From Siderastrea siderea (lineage: Eukaryota > Cnidaria > Anthozoa > Scleractinia > Rhizangiidae), in the NCBI GenBank assembly GCA_964030785.1, contig OZ034966.1, positions 9,601,152-9,665,151 on the forward strand: 64,000 bases of DNA. The letters run 5' to 3'. Under the pieces are notes generated by a model. It made no database searches. It saw only the letters and a list, made by a program, of their open reading frames with translations, and had not been told where the DNA came from. Positions 1 through 10,330 of the stretch are shown in pieces; positions within the stretch are counted from its first letter, which is position 1; every line of letters begins with the position of its first letter. The position numbers and the translations under genes are program-made.

Positions 1-206
1 TAAATAGCCGACTGGTTTGCCTCCCGCCAGTTGGGATTCTTAAAACATGTTATGCTTCATTTGCAATATTTGTTTCATTTGTTTGATTTACTTTACTCCA
101 TCCATTAGCTATCTAAGCTAGGAGCCTAATAAGCTCCATAATTTCGAGTATAAATAAATGTTTTTTTTGTTTTTTACTTATCAACCCCGAACAAAGATTT
201 TTCCTT

Positions 207-835
207 GTGAGTATTATTAACTCGATTCCTACAGAAAGGCGTTCACTTATTAAAGCTTCTTCTGACGTAACAGTAGCCGACCCCATTCCAAGTATTCCAA
301 CTATTAAAATGGCAAGCGGTAACGTGGTACTAATCCTTGACATCTCTCCTAAACAGATCAATCAAATCTTTCTGCAGCAAAAACAAATTGCGCCCACTGC
401 TAAACAGAAATTAACAAACAAGTACTCAAATATAGAGATTGATTGGGAAAAGGTTTATACATTGGCCTTTCAATGCACTTTAGACACTAAAATCAGGGAA
501 TTTCAATATAAGATTCTAAATTGTATAATCTTGACAAACGAGAAACTTAATTTAATTGGTGTAGTTGAATCACCAAACTGCACTTTCTGTCAGGAGGCAA
601 CGGAATCCGTCGAGCATTTACTTTTCTCCTGTAGGATAACCTCTAATTTTTGGAAACACGTCTTGTCCTGGCTAAGAGATAATGATGTTCATGTTGGGAT
701 GATTAACGAGCCGGATGTCACTTTTGGAAAATTTGACATTTTGTAAAATTTGACAGTCTATTCATATAACATTCTACATTTTGGTAAAGCCAATCGTAGG
801 GGTATTCTTTCGATTCAGGATATTAAAAACATGTA
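207..835 (+). mobile_element. 3' end of a Tx1/L1-like LINE (zinc-binding RVT tail), degraded
   Basis: The + frame from 207 to 746 reads through a region typical of the end of LINE ORF2. It has an IREFQYKILN block followed by a zf-RVT motif of the form CTFC...HLLFSC, then a tryptophan-rich stretch (FWKHVLSWL). This is the zinc-binding domain that follows reverse transcriptase in L1/Tx1-type elements. The RT itself is absent, so this is a 5'-truncated copy. The frame is lost near 746, and the last 85 bases (750-835) recur almost identically at 43292-43375, which marks a shared element tail. A (TGAA)n array follows at once. The exact LINE clade is inferred. Confidence 0.7.
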
Positions 836-838
836 GGT

Positions 839-1031
839 AAGGAAGGAAGGAATGAATGAATGAATGAATGAATGAATGAATGAATGAATGAATGAATGAA
901 TGAATGAATGAATGAATGAATGAATGAATGAATGAATGAATGAATGAATGAATGAATGAATGAATGAATGAATGAATGAATGAATGAATGAATGAATGAA
1001 TGAATGAATGAATGAATGAATGAATGAATGA
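839..1031. repeat. (TGAA)n microsatellite
   Basis: A near-perfect tetranucleotide array of about 45 units follows the LINE tail directly and lies about 90 bases before the EGF exon of the dead gene copy. Open frames reading SFIH repeats on the - strand are artefacts of the repeat. A second, longer array of the same unit is at 33061-33511. Confidence 0.97.
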
Positions 1032-1121
1032 AAAGTGCTTGGTGCAACTTTTCATGTGACGTTCGCATGTGTGCCGACCTTGATTTTCTCGTCGTAATGC
1101 TTTTGTTTTAAATACCAACAG

Positions 1122-1241
1122 ATAAAGATGAATGCATAGATGGTATTCACACCTTTGACTCGATCTGCGTGAACACAGTTGGAAGATACGAATGCTCCTG
1201 TCCTCTAAACACAGTCTGGGATGGGATCAACGCATGTTTCG
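1122..1241 (+). pseudogene. cbEGF exon of the dead gene copy (copy A)
   Basis: This 120-nt exon sits between an acceptor (ataccaacag) and a donor (gtaaac), in phase 1-1. It encodes a calcium-binding EGF module starting DKDEC. It is nearly identical to exon 5 of the intact gene at 54805-54924. The codon at 1154-1156 is TTT (Phe), where the intact copy has TGT (Cys); this removes one of the six disulphide cysteines. The upstream exons of copy A lie outside the window or are lost. Flanking intron sequence also matches the second copy, so this is a segmental duplicate and not retroposed. Confidence 0.85.
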
Positions 1242-2143
1242 GTAAACTAGTCAATTTTTTAAAATAAATCTGTTTTTCGATGAATTTATCTGAAGCATTC
1301 TAAAGGTTTCTATCACTTTGTGCATGATATTGGTTTGAGAGAAACTTCTCCCTATTCATGTACGTCTATTAAAGTGTACCGGCGGGCCGTCACGACACCC
1401 TAAAAACGCTAGACTAACCCTGTCAGTGGCGCCGTCGCAACTTCTAGTATCTTTCTTTAGTAAATTTTCAATCTCGGTTATTGACTTTCTAGTCTTCTGA
1501 TTTGTTCACCGTAGAGAAATTATTTTAAAATGTATATCCTTGCTTTTTTTCCTATAAGGAAATTATATGACATGTCCTGTGTCGCGGCTTTCGAAAGTTG
1601 TCGCCTCAAAAGAAATTTTTTTCCAAAAATATAAAAAAAAATATTCAGCGACGGATACCGAAATTGAGAGTATCCAGCAAGTATGAGTGGAAAAATTGCT
1701 TATTAAAAAAATCAAGAGCGCGTTTTCATATATCAATTTAACGGCACACTTATTGGTATTTGACACATTACGAGTACCGGGCAGAGAAATAAAATGAATG
1801 CTGTTGTTATGTTCCTTAATTTTTCAGGCTTTCCTTTTCACTGGATCTTTAAAGTGCATAAGAAGCCAAATTTGTTTTGACATAGTTGTAAAATATATCG
1901 TTTAAAATGCACGATTCCAAAATTTGAGATGGCTAGGACAAAAATTGACGATTTTACAAGCGCTGAAAGTTGGGCCATTTTGACCCGAAAAATGGTCAGA
2001 GGACTGCATCGAGTTTGTTGCGAAATTCCTTGGTTGTGACGTAATTCTGTGGACAGAGGTTTTGTTTACGCTTACTGATTTTATGTCACGAAGGAGGATT
2101 TTTAGGAGAAAACCATGTCCAGTGGTTCGGAAATGGGTAATAA

Positions 2144-2341
2144 ATGTCTGAATCATCGAGTAGCTGCGACGAAAAGGATATTGCAGAGGAGGGAAATCAA
2201 GATATTGAAGTTAAATTTAGGACCAAATCAGATCAGGAAGAACCACTAGCCGAAGTTGAAGACGACAAAGGAATCGAGAAGCCCAAGTGGAAGGACTTAC
2301 GCGAGCAGTGTTAGAAGCAAGATACCGTAAACGCATGGTAC
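2144..2341 (+). pseudogene. Possible first-exon remnant of the Kolobok-like transposase
   Basis: An ATG at 2144 opens an acidic reading frame (MSESSSCDEKDIAEEG...) ending in a lysine/tryptophan stretch. A TAG interrupts it at about 2312, and a GTACGT donor follows at about 2340. An acidic N-terminal segment ending in Trp before the first intron fits my recollection of Kolobok transposases, but the downstream exons were not found. Treat it as a decayed coding remnant; no function is likely. Confidence 0.35.
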
Positions 2342-3364
2342 GTATAATTGCGAAGTATTTTTTTTAACGTGTACAAGTCCTTGCTACTGGAACCTGGCTC
2401 TCGCTATATCGACAGGCGGCAAAACCCGGACCCGTTCGACCTATATGATATTTGCATTGAATTGTCCGGTCGCTCTCGTCGTGTTACCTCGAATTAGCTT
2501 TTGCTTCTACAATGCAGTCACGAACAAAACGGCTGCTGATTAGTCGCTTAATCTTCCTCTCATTGGGTCAATGAAGTATACGACCAAAAGTTTTGGTCTG
2601 TTCATATCTTTCTCAAGTATACACTCCATGAACTATTGACATACAGTGACAACATTTATTTGTTTATATATCTCGCCCGCGGGTGAATATTCTTGTTTAC
2701 AAGCCGCGCTTGTCCATGCGGGCTATATCGATTATCTCGACTTTGATTCTTTTCTTTTTTTGATCGACGCATTGCATTTATCAATTTTGTTATGATAAGT
2801 AGAATGTCGTATACCTACAGGTTTTCTTCAGTTTACTGACACTTAGGCACAGCCTGAATTCAATGGAAACTATTGTTATTTGGGACTCATAGTTTCTTTT
2901 CTTGCAGATTCATCCGGGCTGTCGCTTATCGATGGACCATCCACTGACTTTTATGGCTCTCCACAGACAAGCAAGAGGATATAATAATTCTTACTAATTT
3001 TATCTATAACAAAATGCTTCCTTGTGCATCGTTGCCTTTACTGTGCACCTGTTGCTAGGTAGCTGGAGTGCAACCACGTAGCTGCCCAATACGGGGTTAG
3101 CAATATATGCATCAGTCATTCCAATCAGGTTCAGTGAGATGGGCAGTTTCTCAGCTGTTTGTAAAACAATATATCCTAACGTTTTGATTAAAAAGAAGTT
3201 CACATAGACATTCTAATCGTGCTTTTGCTATTTGCACAACATCATTGTCCCGCAGAACCCAATTTCTGGAACCTTCAAGGGAAAGCGAAACAAAAATGGG
3301 AATTTTAAATATCAGGTTAAAATTGCAGTGGAACAAATTAAAGGGAAATGACCCTTGGTCTGAG

Positions 3365-3730
3365 TTATAAGCTGGGAAGGGCGAGGGGGGGGGGGCTAAC
3401 TTATACAGGGTTGTGCCACTTGACAGGGTATGGCTTTTGGCCCTTTTGTCCTAAGTGGGGTACATAATTTTTTCTGTCTGTGACTTATTCAGGGATGTGC
3501 CACTTGACAGGGTATGGCTTTTGGCCTCTTTGTCCTAAATAGGGTATACAATTTTTTCTGTCTGTCCTGAACAGGTTGTATTTTGTGTCATTTGTCCTAT
3601 GCAGGGACCTAAAATGAAGGGTGTTGTCTTAAACAGGGTAGGTATTTTGGGCGTTTTCTTGTCTTAAACAAGGTCAGGGTTTCAAACCCTATACCAAAAC
3701 ATGGGTCAAGTGCCCGCCCCCCCCCCCCCG
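3365..3730. repeat. Degenerate ~84-bp tandem repeat with G- and C-rich ends
   Basis: The phrase gtgccacttgacagggtatg recurs at 3413 and 3497 (84-bp spacing). More decayed copies (tgtcctaaacaggg variants) continue to about 3690. The array begins after a run of 12 G and ends at a run of about 13 C, so its edges could pair. A related sequence is found at 50770-50880. Confidence 0.75.
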
Positions 3731-4152
3731 GTTATGATGAGGTTTGCTAAATCAAGGATTTGAGAATGGGAGAGCAATCGGGGGGTAATCCTGCTCGTTA
3801 TTTCAAATCAATCCCGGCTACTCATTTGGCCAATTTACTTGTCTGATGACGTCCTGAGCTGTACTACACTCAGTCCAGTCACCATTACATGCTACATACT
3901 ACCCATAGGATATATCCAGTTATGCTGCTCTTTCGTGCAAATGTATTGAGATTACATATTGATAACCCTGATATTGAAGCTTGAGGGGAAGGAACGATAA
4001 TGATGATGGTGAATAAAACCCATCAGTACTGTTCGAATTAAACAGAACATTTATTTGTTACGATTATTTAACTTGTGATTTAGAGGACAACGAGACTCTC
4101 ACAAACCAGTCAAGTACTGAACATTTTCGCTGGGCCATTCCTTGTAATTGAG

Positions 4153-4189
4153 CCCCCCCCCCCCCCCCCCCCGCACACACACACACCCT
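4153..4189. repeat. Poly-C run followed by (CA)n
   Basis: About 20 consecutive C residues are followed by a short (CA)n stretch, inside the TTAA-flanked element. No coding sequence is seen around it. Confidence 0.9.
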
Positions 4190-5008
4190 TGTTAGAGACT
4201 GGACTTTTTGACTTTTTAGCGTATAGTCTCACCCACTACGCAAGTCAACGTGTCGTTTGTGTTAATTGAGACCACTGCAAACAACTGCTAAAACCATAAC
4301 TGTAAAATGTATATTGCATGCCGAAAATATCCAAAAGGTATCCAAAAGTACTTATTTAAAACAATTTTTAAAAATGACAGTTAAAACTGAAACAACAATG
4401 GTAAACCACTGGCTTGGCTTGTGTATTATGGAAGTGGTGTGCACATAATAGAATACCAAACTAAATTTGACAAAGTAAGAACAACAATTTTCTTATGTTG
4501 ACAAAAGTAATAAAACACGCATGTTATAATGACAGTATTTATGTTGCTGGGCAGCTTGTCCTGGTATGACCTGGTTTTTGCATTTGGACTGTTCTGAGGT
4601 TTTTGAGCTGTTCTGGTGCCAGTGGTTCTTCTCTCAACAGAAACAGTATTGCTCTGCTGCAATACCTCTTGCTCTGTACATGAATCAGAAAACAACAATA
4701 ATTATTGTACATATACTGTTTATTCAGGTGATTTCAGAGAAATTAAATAGGAGATGAATTAATGTCAGTCAGATCACTCTGAGAACAAGGGAAAAAAGGA
4801 TTTTAGTGATAACTGAACAACAGCAGAATTTGCATGTTGATGTCAAGGCTTTTGTTAGAAAAGCACATATCGTAATCTGTCATTAGATAGCAACGGAATC
4901 CCATACGAGCACCATCCTTAACACGGGTTATTACTAACACAATAAATGATGTATGCCTGTGCTTTTCTATGTATCAACAGTAGGGTGAGCTTAGCCTACC
5001 AAACAATA

Positions 5009-5420
5009 TCAGTTTATACCGTTGAATACATGTGCTATGTAACTGATCAAACATGTAAGTCTTAATATCACAAATATTTGGCTTACTTGTCCTTTCGTTC
5101 GATCACTGGGAACTTCTCCTGGAGCTGCAGGAACAACAGTATCTCTCGTGGGCACAGCGGTCTTCTTTACATAATCTCGGATATTTACTCTCCCACTCTG
5201 CTCAATTGCATCAATCACCGATAATTTGTACTCGTAGCAATCGTCCTCGAAGTGCGCCGAGCAGAGCGCAGTGCACTTGGAAGTCACTGGGATCTTTAAA
5301 GTCGGGCCGGTGTTTTCGAACAAATTTGATCCACTTTACCCTCACAACCGGATTAGTTGGAAACTAATGCATACGAAATCCCTTTTTCCTCGCATTTTTC
5401 ACAACTTCGACCGTTAGGGG
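5009..5420 (-). pseudogene. THAP domain remnant of the Kolobok-like element
   Basis: On the - strand, about 5420-5309 read VARAPNGRSC... then FPTNPVVRVKWIKFVRKHRPDF, the core of a THAP zinc finger. After a one-base frameshift the ORF at 5323-5009 continues with CTALCSAHFEDDCYE, supplying the C and C-x2-H ligands. THAP domains (C2CH) are DNA-binding modules of P-element and Kolobok-type transposons. The frameshift between the halves means no intact domain is made. What follows (KKTAVPTRDTVVPAAPGE) looks like a linker. Confidence 0.65.
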
Positions 5421-5871
5421 CGCGAGCAACGTAGTATCTCCCTCCTCTTGCCTCCTCTTTCTCTCTTACCGCCATATTGGATTGCTAGTCTGTGTACCCA
5501 AATTGACGTCACGGGCTGTTGTCACGTGGTATTTTGGCCGCGCGATTTGAATGCCATTTTTCGAGGCAAAACAGCCCAACTTTCAGCGCTCGTAAAATCG
5601 CCAATTTTTATCCTAGACATCTCAAAGTTTGGAATCATATATTTCAAACGGTAAATATTATAACTGTGTAAAAACAAATTTCGCTTCATATGCACTTTAA
5701 TGGCACGCACAAGTTACTGAGGTATTGATGTCTTGAAACATTCTCGATTTGAAATTGATTTGTACACCAGTGTTATTAGTAAGGATCGAATAATTGTGAA
5801 TTTACGCACCTCGCTTGCGTTTCTGAAAGATTCGAAATTTTCGGGCCGATTTCGGGCACAATAAGCAATTG

Positions 5872-5945
5872 TCTAGCTCCTGGTTGGCTTGATAGCTGGT
5901 AGAATACAGCACTGCTATCACAAAACTGTAGGTTCAATTTTTACA
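5872..5945 (+). mobile_element. tRNA-derived SINE remnant, copy A intron
   Basis: The segment aligns with the better preserved tRNA-like element at 56853-56930 and shares the gatagct...agcactg...taggttcaattt layout of a tRNA A and B box. Because both gene copies carry it at the same intron position, the SINE predates their duplication. Confidence 0.5.
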
Positions 5946-6186
5946 AAACCGTGAGGGGATTTCTTTCAAAAAATAAGTCATTTATCATTTTTAACTGCTG
6001 CACGAAAATGGCAACCACGTCCAAACGTGGCAATGCCCCAAAATACATTCGTGACGGGTTGCTAAATTCAAAAGTAATAACCTGCGTCATTGGGAAGATT
6101 CAGAGCAATTCACGTCGACCGGCTTGCGTAACTCCCTAGAAGAAAATGTAACCCAGGACCTATATGTTTCTAATCCTTTCTTGCAG

Positions 6187-6471
6187 TTTGCAAGGAGCCG
6201 CAAGATACGAGCAGCAAGATGGAAGGACAGTTCTTTATCTGGACGGCAGTAGTGGAACGTGCGCTGAAACTCCGGCTATTACGATCCACACGACAAACCT
6301 GACGATCGCGGTGTGGATCAAGCTGATGCAGTATTCAGGTGTACAGACGATTTACGGCGACTGGTCGTTTCCTTATTCTTTCCGCTTTTACAATGAAACA
6401 GATGGGCGACTGTGCAGCCATTTCAGAGACGAATTTGATCAGGGTATTATTAATTACTGCACAGATGCGAG
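6187..6471 (+). pseudogene. LamG-like domain, first exon, copy A
   Basis: A 285-nt exon (acceptor tttcttgcag, donor gtaagt; phase 2-2) encodes the N-terminal half of a laminin-G/concanavalin-like module. It contains [24 protein letters not shown] and QTIYGDWS. Length, frame and splice sites match exon 7 of the intact gene (57432-57716), with many substitutions. This exon has no internal stop, but it belongs to a copy broken both upstream and downstream. Confidence 0.8.
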
Positions 6472-7483
6472 GTAAGTCATCTCCGGTCCCTATTATTTGC
6501 TGAAACCACATAGATAAACTTGTAGTCCCCTGAGACTATCTACCATACAGTACTACTTTGGTGGTTATAGGGGAAGCACCTGGCGGACCCTATTTTGGTC
6601 TAAAAATATAAAGCGCATTTTCATTCTGCCCCCACCACTTTTCTTACAACGGGATCCCACCTTACACGAAGCTCTAGATTTGTTGCTAGGACTCACCTAA
6701 TCCCCACACCCTACCTAAACAATGGGTGAGGTTTGGCGAATCTTGGAGATTCCGCTTTTGCATGGTCACAGTGCACTAATGCAAAAGTACAAATTCCCTA
6801 GGGAGTCAACGCCACTCGTCCGAGACTCCAAGAACACCTTCTAAATAACGAGGTACATTAATCTTACGGTTTCTTTGGATTACGAAGACGACTTGTGGCA
6901 AGTCTGCAAACTCAATGATAAGTCTTCAACAATGGCTTTTTGGTGTTTGAGTATACGTTTCTTATTTATAGCACTAGCTGTAAAAATGTTGACCACTGTA
7001 TTGCTACTTTTCTCGATGACAGATAGTTATCTGAGGCATTTAGTTTTTAAACTAAAGCGCTCGTCAAATGCAAAAACAAACAATGGTGAAATGAAGTGCT
7101 GTGCCAAATTTGGAAAACTGTTATCAAATATGGTTTTCATCCCCAACTGGAGGCAAAAGACTTGCGCATGTGAAAGCAGAAAATCCAGAAATTTCCAATT
7201 CTCGCCGTGGGGTGGGGTAAGGTTAGCCTGGCAAGACGAAAAAGGAAGCTCTTGATCCGTCACTGAGAATAAAACTTGTGCTCGAGTTTTGCAGATCAAA
7301 CAGCAGTTTTGGTAGGGTAACAGATGACGGCCTTTGACATCAGGGCAATACGGAAAACCGTTAAAAGCTTTAGAGAAAAAAATTCATCTTTCAGATCGAC
7401 AATCTTAACCTCCATGGTATTAACGAACGCTTTTCATTTAACTAATTTATTTTCTTTTTTACGTAGCCATCTGTTTCCACCAG

Positions 7484-7640
7484 TAGTGCAGCTCCACCGT
7501 TCTACTTGTAAACCACACACAACCCACAGTTCCTTGATTCGCCTTGACGAAGGGCTAACGCTCGAAAAACCAGCTTTCAATTTCTTTACGGTGGCCAATT
7601 TACCTCATCAACTTTTTCCGACTATAAATAGAATTTAACT
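7484..7640. repeat. Dispersed repeat resembling a Penelope-type tail
   Basis: The segment contains gacgaagggctaacgctcga followed by a stretch rich in ctttcaatttctttacggtg. This pattern resembles the ends of Penelope-like elements. It lies in the intron between the two LamG exons of copy A and has no counterpart in the matching intron of the intact copy. The assignment rests on recall only. Confidence 0.35.
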
Positions 7641-7974
7641 GGCTCTTATCAATGCCGAAGTCAGACGTTTCAGCAGTGACTTTGGCGTGTGATATTAACT
7701 ATACAACCCAACCCACTTTAGACGTGGGGTGGGTTTGCTTCGTTTCGTATATCAAGACTTAAGCTTCTTTTCAATAAACCACTTGGTACCTTTGGTTTTA
7801 TAGCAGTGGCAACCTCACCTTTTTCGTCAGTTTCTTGGTGGCACCGATAATGCGATCACCAAATGACGTAAAACAAAAGATCGAAATGACAATAAACAAT
7901 ACCCAGACGTTAACACAGTGGCTAACCAACAATGCTTTCTGTAACACCAAGAAACACCCCTTTTTTCCTTGCAG

Positions 7975-8302
7975 TGATGTTCTCCTCATTGGTCGCTGGA
8001 GCCACGTAGCAATGATCTAGACTCGTGCAGACCGTGTAGTGAGACTGTTTATAAATGGAGAGATGAAATTGAATCACACTGTCTCAGACAATTCAAATCT
8101 TAACTTCAAGAATTCTGGCCATACAGTATACGACATTGACTACATTGGCTTAAAGAGAGACAGCGGAACCACGACGCATGCGTACTTCAGCGATCTGATA
8201 GTGTTCAGCTGCGAGTTCCAGTTTTCACCTTCTAATAACGTGAATGAGATAAAAATGGGATTTTTCCTAACCACCCACTATACAGTTATATTTAACCCTT
8301 TA
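7975..8302 (+). pseudogene. LamG-like domain, last exon, copy A, with premature TAG
   Basis: The acceptor ttccttgcag is followed by the second half of the LamG domain (RWSHVAM...[16 protein letters not shown]...). The codon at 8018-8020 is TAG where the intact exon at 63621 has TGG (MTWTRAD). The terminal TAA of the intact copy is also lost, so the frame would run on to about 8416. A 9-base insertion (gactacatt) occurs near 8137. These changes make the copy non-functional. The 11.8-kb transposon begins 100 bases further on. Confidence 0.85.
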
Positions 8303-8401
8303 CCTACAATTTCAGACTTTTTGGGACGTTTGTCATTTTGTAAGTATGCACACTCTTCCCCCTTCACAAAATGTTCAAAACAAAAGGCGCCAAGTGGAAA
8401 C

Positions 8402-8925
8402 TACGGTGGCTCATAGGGACAAAACACTTCCACAAATCACAAAACCCTTCCACAAATCACAAAACACTTCCACAAATCACAAAACACTTCCATAAATCAC
8501 AAAACACTTCCACAAATACAAAACACTTCCACAACTCACAAAACACTTCCACAAATCACAAAACACTTCCACAAATACAAAACACTTCCACAAATCACAA
8601 AACACTTCCACAAATCAAAAACACTTCCACAAATCACAAAACATTTCCACAAATACGAAACACTCCCACAAATCACAAAACACTTGCACAACCTAAATAA
8701 CTTATCGAACAGTTAACACGTGCAGAGTGCCTCTTGGCTTGGCTACTAAGGCTCTAAGGCCGGGATACTAAGGTCAGTTCGCACTGTTTCGCGGGTCGAG
8801 CAAACTTCGAACTTCAGCTGGAAGGTGAGTACGTGTTCTATCGTATATTTTAATGCTGTTTTTTGGTCTGATTTACTAGTATTGTTCCCTGTCCACCTTT
8901 GTGGCCGTTTAAAGCATTGCAAAAT
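8402..8925 (+). repeat. Left terminal inverted repeat of the 11.8-kb transposon
   Basis: The terminus tacggtggctcatagggac leads into about 13 tandem copies of a 20-bp unit (cacttccacaaatcacaaaa, 8422-8695). About 230 bp of unique sequence follows, including gcctcttggcttggctacta and gtttcgcgggtcgagcaaac. The whole block recurs inverted at 19808-20192. It probably holds transposase binding sites (inference). Confidence 0.92.
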
Positions 8926-9469
8926 TGCTGAGCGATGACTACTGAGCTATACAACGAAGAGACCACGAACAAAACAATACAATTGTTGAGTCACTTGAGG
9001 CATCTTTCAAACGAGGAAGAATATTGACAGTAAACAAGGAGGCCGAGAAAAGATTCTGCGAGAAAAGATTCTCCGATTAAATTTTTCTCTACCTTTTACA
9101 TTGCTAGTACTTCAGAGGGAGTATGTTAGTAAGTAGAATCAGAAAAAGGGAGCGAACGGGAAAGGGGAACCGTGGTCAACGGTTTTCTTCACTAAAAATT
9201 CAAAATTACTGTAACAAATCATTTAAACCAAACCCTTTACCACTTATTACTATACCACACAAGTGAATAATGCTTTTCGCGTGCTCTGATTGGCTGACTA
9301 GGAGGTGATTAGCAAAGTGCTATTCACATTCCGAGCAGCCGAAGCGAAACAAAATGGCCGCGCGTTTCGCTTCGGCTAACGAAAGTAATGTTTTTGACAT
9401 AATGCGGCGTAAACTTGGGAATATTTAGTAAATAAATCCCTTAAGGTGGCTGTAGGCGTAGACCCAAAA

Positions 9470-9965
9470 AGCCGGATATTTTTCAAGATTTTTAGAGCAT
9501 CATGAGATTTTTAGAAATTTTGGGGATTTTTAGAAAAAAATGGGATTTGTGGGGGATTTTTAGATGATTTGAGGGAAAAATTGTTCCATTTTCTTTGCTG
9601 CTTTATTTAAAATTCGTATGAAATGATAATTTTGACCCATTGTTTACTTAAGTGACTGCTAGACTGCAATCCAATTGTGCAGCGGTGTTTCCTATTTCTA
9701 ATGCACTCCATCATTCCAAGGACAGTGTTCAAAAACTGCTGAACATGCGCAGTGTGCATCTTACATGGCGGAGCCCGCGAAGGCGCCAAGTAAAGCTATT
9801 TCTATTGCCCAGTGTCACTCGAGAAAGACAGGAAAATTTTGGGATATTTAGGGATTTTTAGAAAATATTGGGGATATTTAGAGATTTTTTGAGGGATTTT
9901 TAGGGGAAAAACTGGGAATTTCCGGATAGATTTTTAGAGCATTTTTCGGGATATTTGTGTCTAGG
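9470..9965. repeat. Degenerate GGGATTTTTAGA repeats
   Basis: Two clusters (9478-9590 and 9835-9965) are made of loosely repeated gggatttttaga-like words and are separated by about 240 bp of ordinary sequence. No coding signal is seen. They lie between the left terminal repeat and the transposase gene. Confidence 0.6.
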
Positions 9966-9973
9966 CTTAGGTG

Positions 9974-10102
9974 GCTGGTATATTGGAGGATAATGCCCGA
10001 GGCTGAAAGATTGTCCGAAAAATGAACAGTAGCCGAGAAACGAGGCTGTGAAATTTTGAGGACAATCTTTCAGCCAAAGGCATTATCCTCCAATATACCA
10101 GC
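9974..10102. repeat. Short hairpin MITE
   Basis: The sequence ctggtatattggaggataat at the left is answered by its reverse complement at the right, with an inner pair (gaggctg...ttgtcc / ggacaatctttcagcc). The element is about 130 bp with a 45-50 bp stem and is nested in the large transposon just upstream of the transposase. Confidence 0.8.
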
Positions 10103-10330
10103 AAGCCAGAAAGGTTACCGGGGACCGCGCTTGTTTTTCTGTTTGTTTGTTTTGTCAGTTTATTTATTTATTTATATTTTTTTTGTTGCCGTTCCCCGTA
10201 AGTTCTCCGGTCCTAGTTTTAGTCCCGTCTTCGAATTTATGACCACGGAGATGGTTAATTCGGGAAAACTTAACTTAAAGTTGTTGCTTTTGCAGATTCC
10301 GAGCTGGCTGAATGAAGAATACTGTTTGGA

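Larger units (their letters stand above)
1853..5696. mobile_element. TTAA-flanked DNA transposon, Kolobok-like, degraded
   Basis: The element starts AGTGCATAAGAAGCC and ends with the reverse complement of AGTGCATATGAAGCG. Inverted similarity continues inward for about 150 bp (1853-2005 against 5545-5696). TTAA stands on both sides (1849-1852 and 5697-5700) and occurs once in the unoccupied paralogous site at 56246-56249. TTAA duplication together with THAP-domain coding remnants inside is characteristic of the Kolobok superfamily (family knowledge); piggyBac also uses TTAA but does not normally carry THAP. No intact transposase is visible, so the copy is a non-autonomous or decayed derivative. 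Confidence 0.85.
1828..5721 (+). pseudogene. 46-nt micro-exon of copy A, split by a transposon
   Basis: Bases 1828-1852 after an acceptor (tttttcag) and bases 5701-5721 before a donor (gtattg) together match the intact 46-nt micro-exon at 56225-56270. A 3.84-kb element with TTAA at each end lies between them. The halves sum to exactly 46 nt (25+21), counting the TTAA once. The exon carries phase 1 in and phase 2 out, which is needed to join EGF to LamG, so its disruption inactivates this copy. Confidence 0.85.

Noticed and set aside
774..1118. Open frames reading SFIHSFIH repeats here and at 33005-33539
   Set aside because: They are translations of (TGAA)n microsatellites and have no start context, domain or splice support.
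8018..8020. TAG recoding as sense (copy A and the pentraxin exon both use TAG)
   Set aside because: Neighbouring intact genes end in TAA or TGA, copy A has other lesions, and simple pseudogene decay explains the data.
8424..8700. CRISPR-like array of 20-bp repeats
   Set aside because: Units are contiguous with no unique spacers, lie in a eukaryotic transposon end and recur inverted at the other end.
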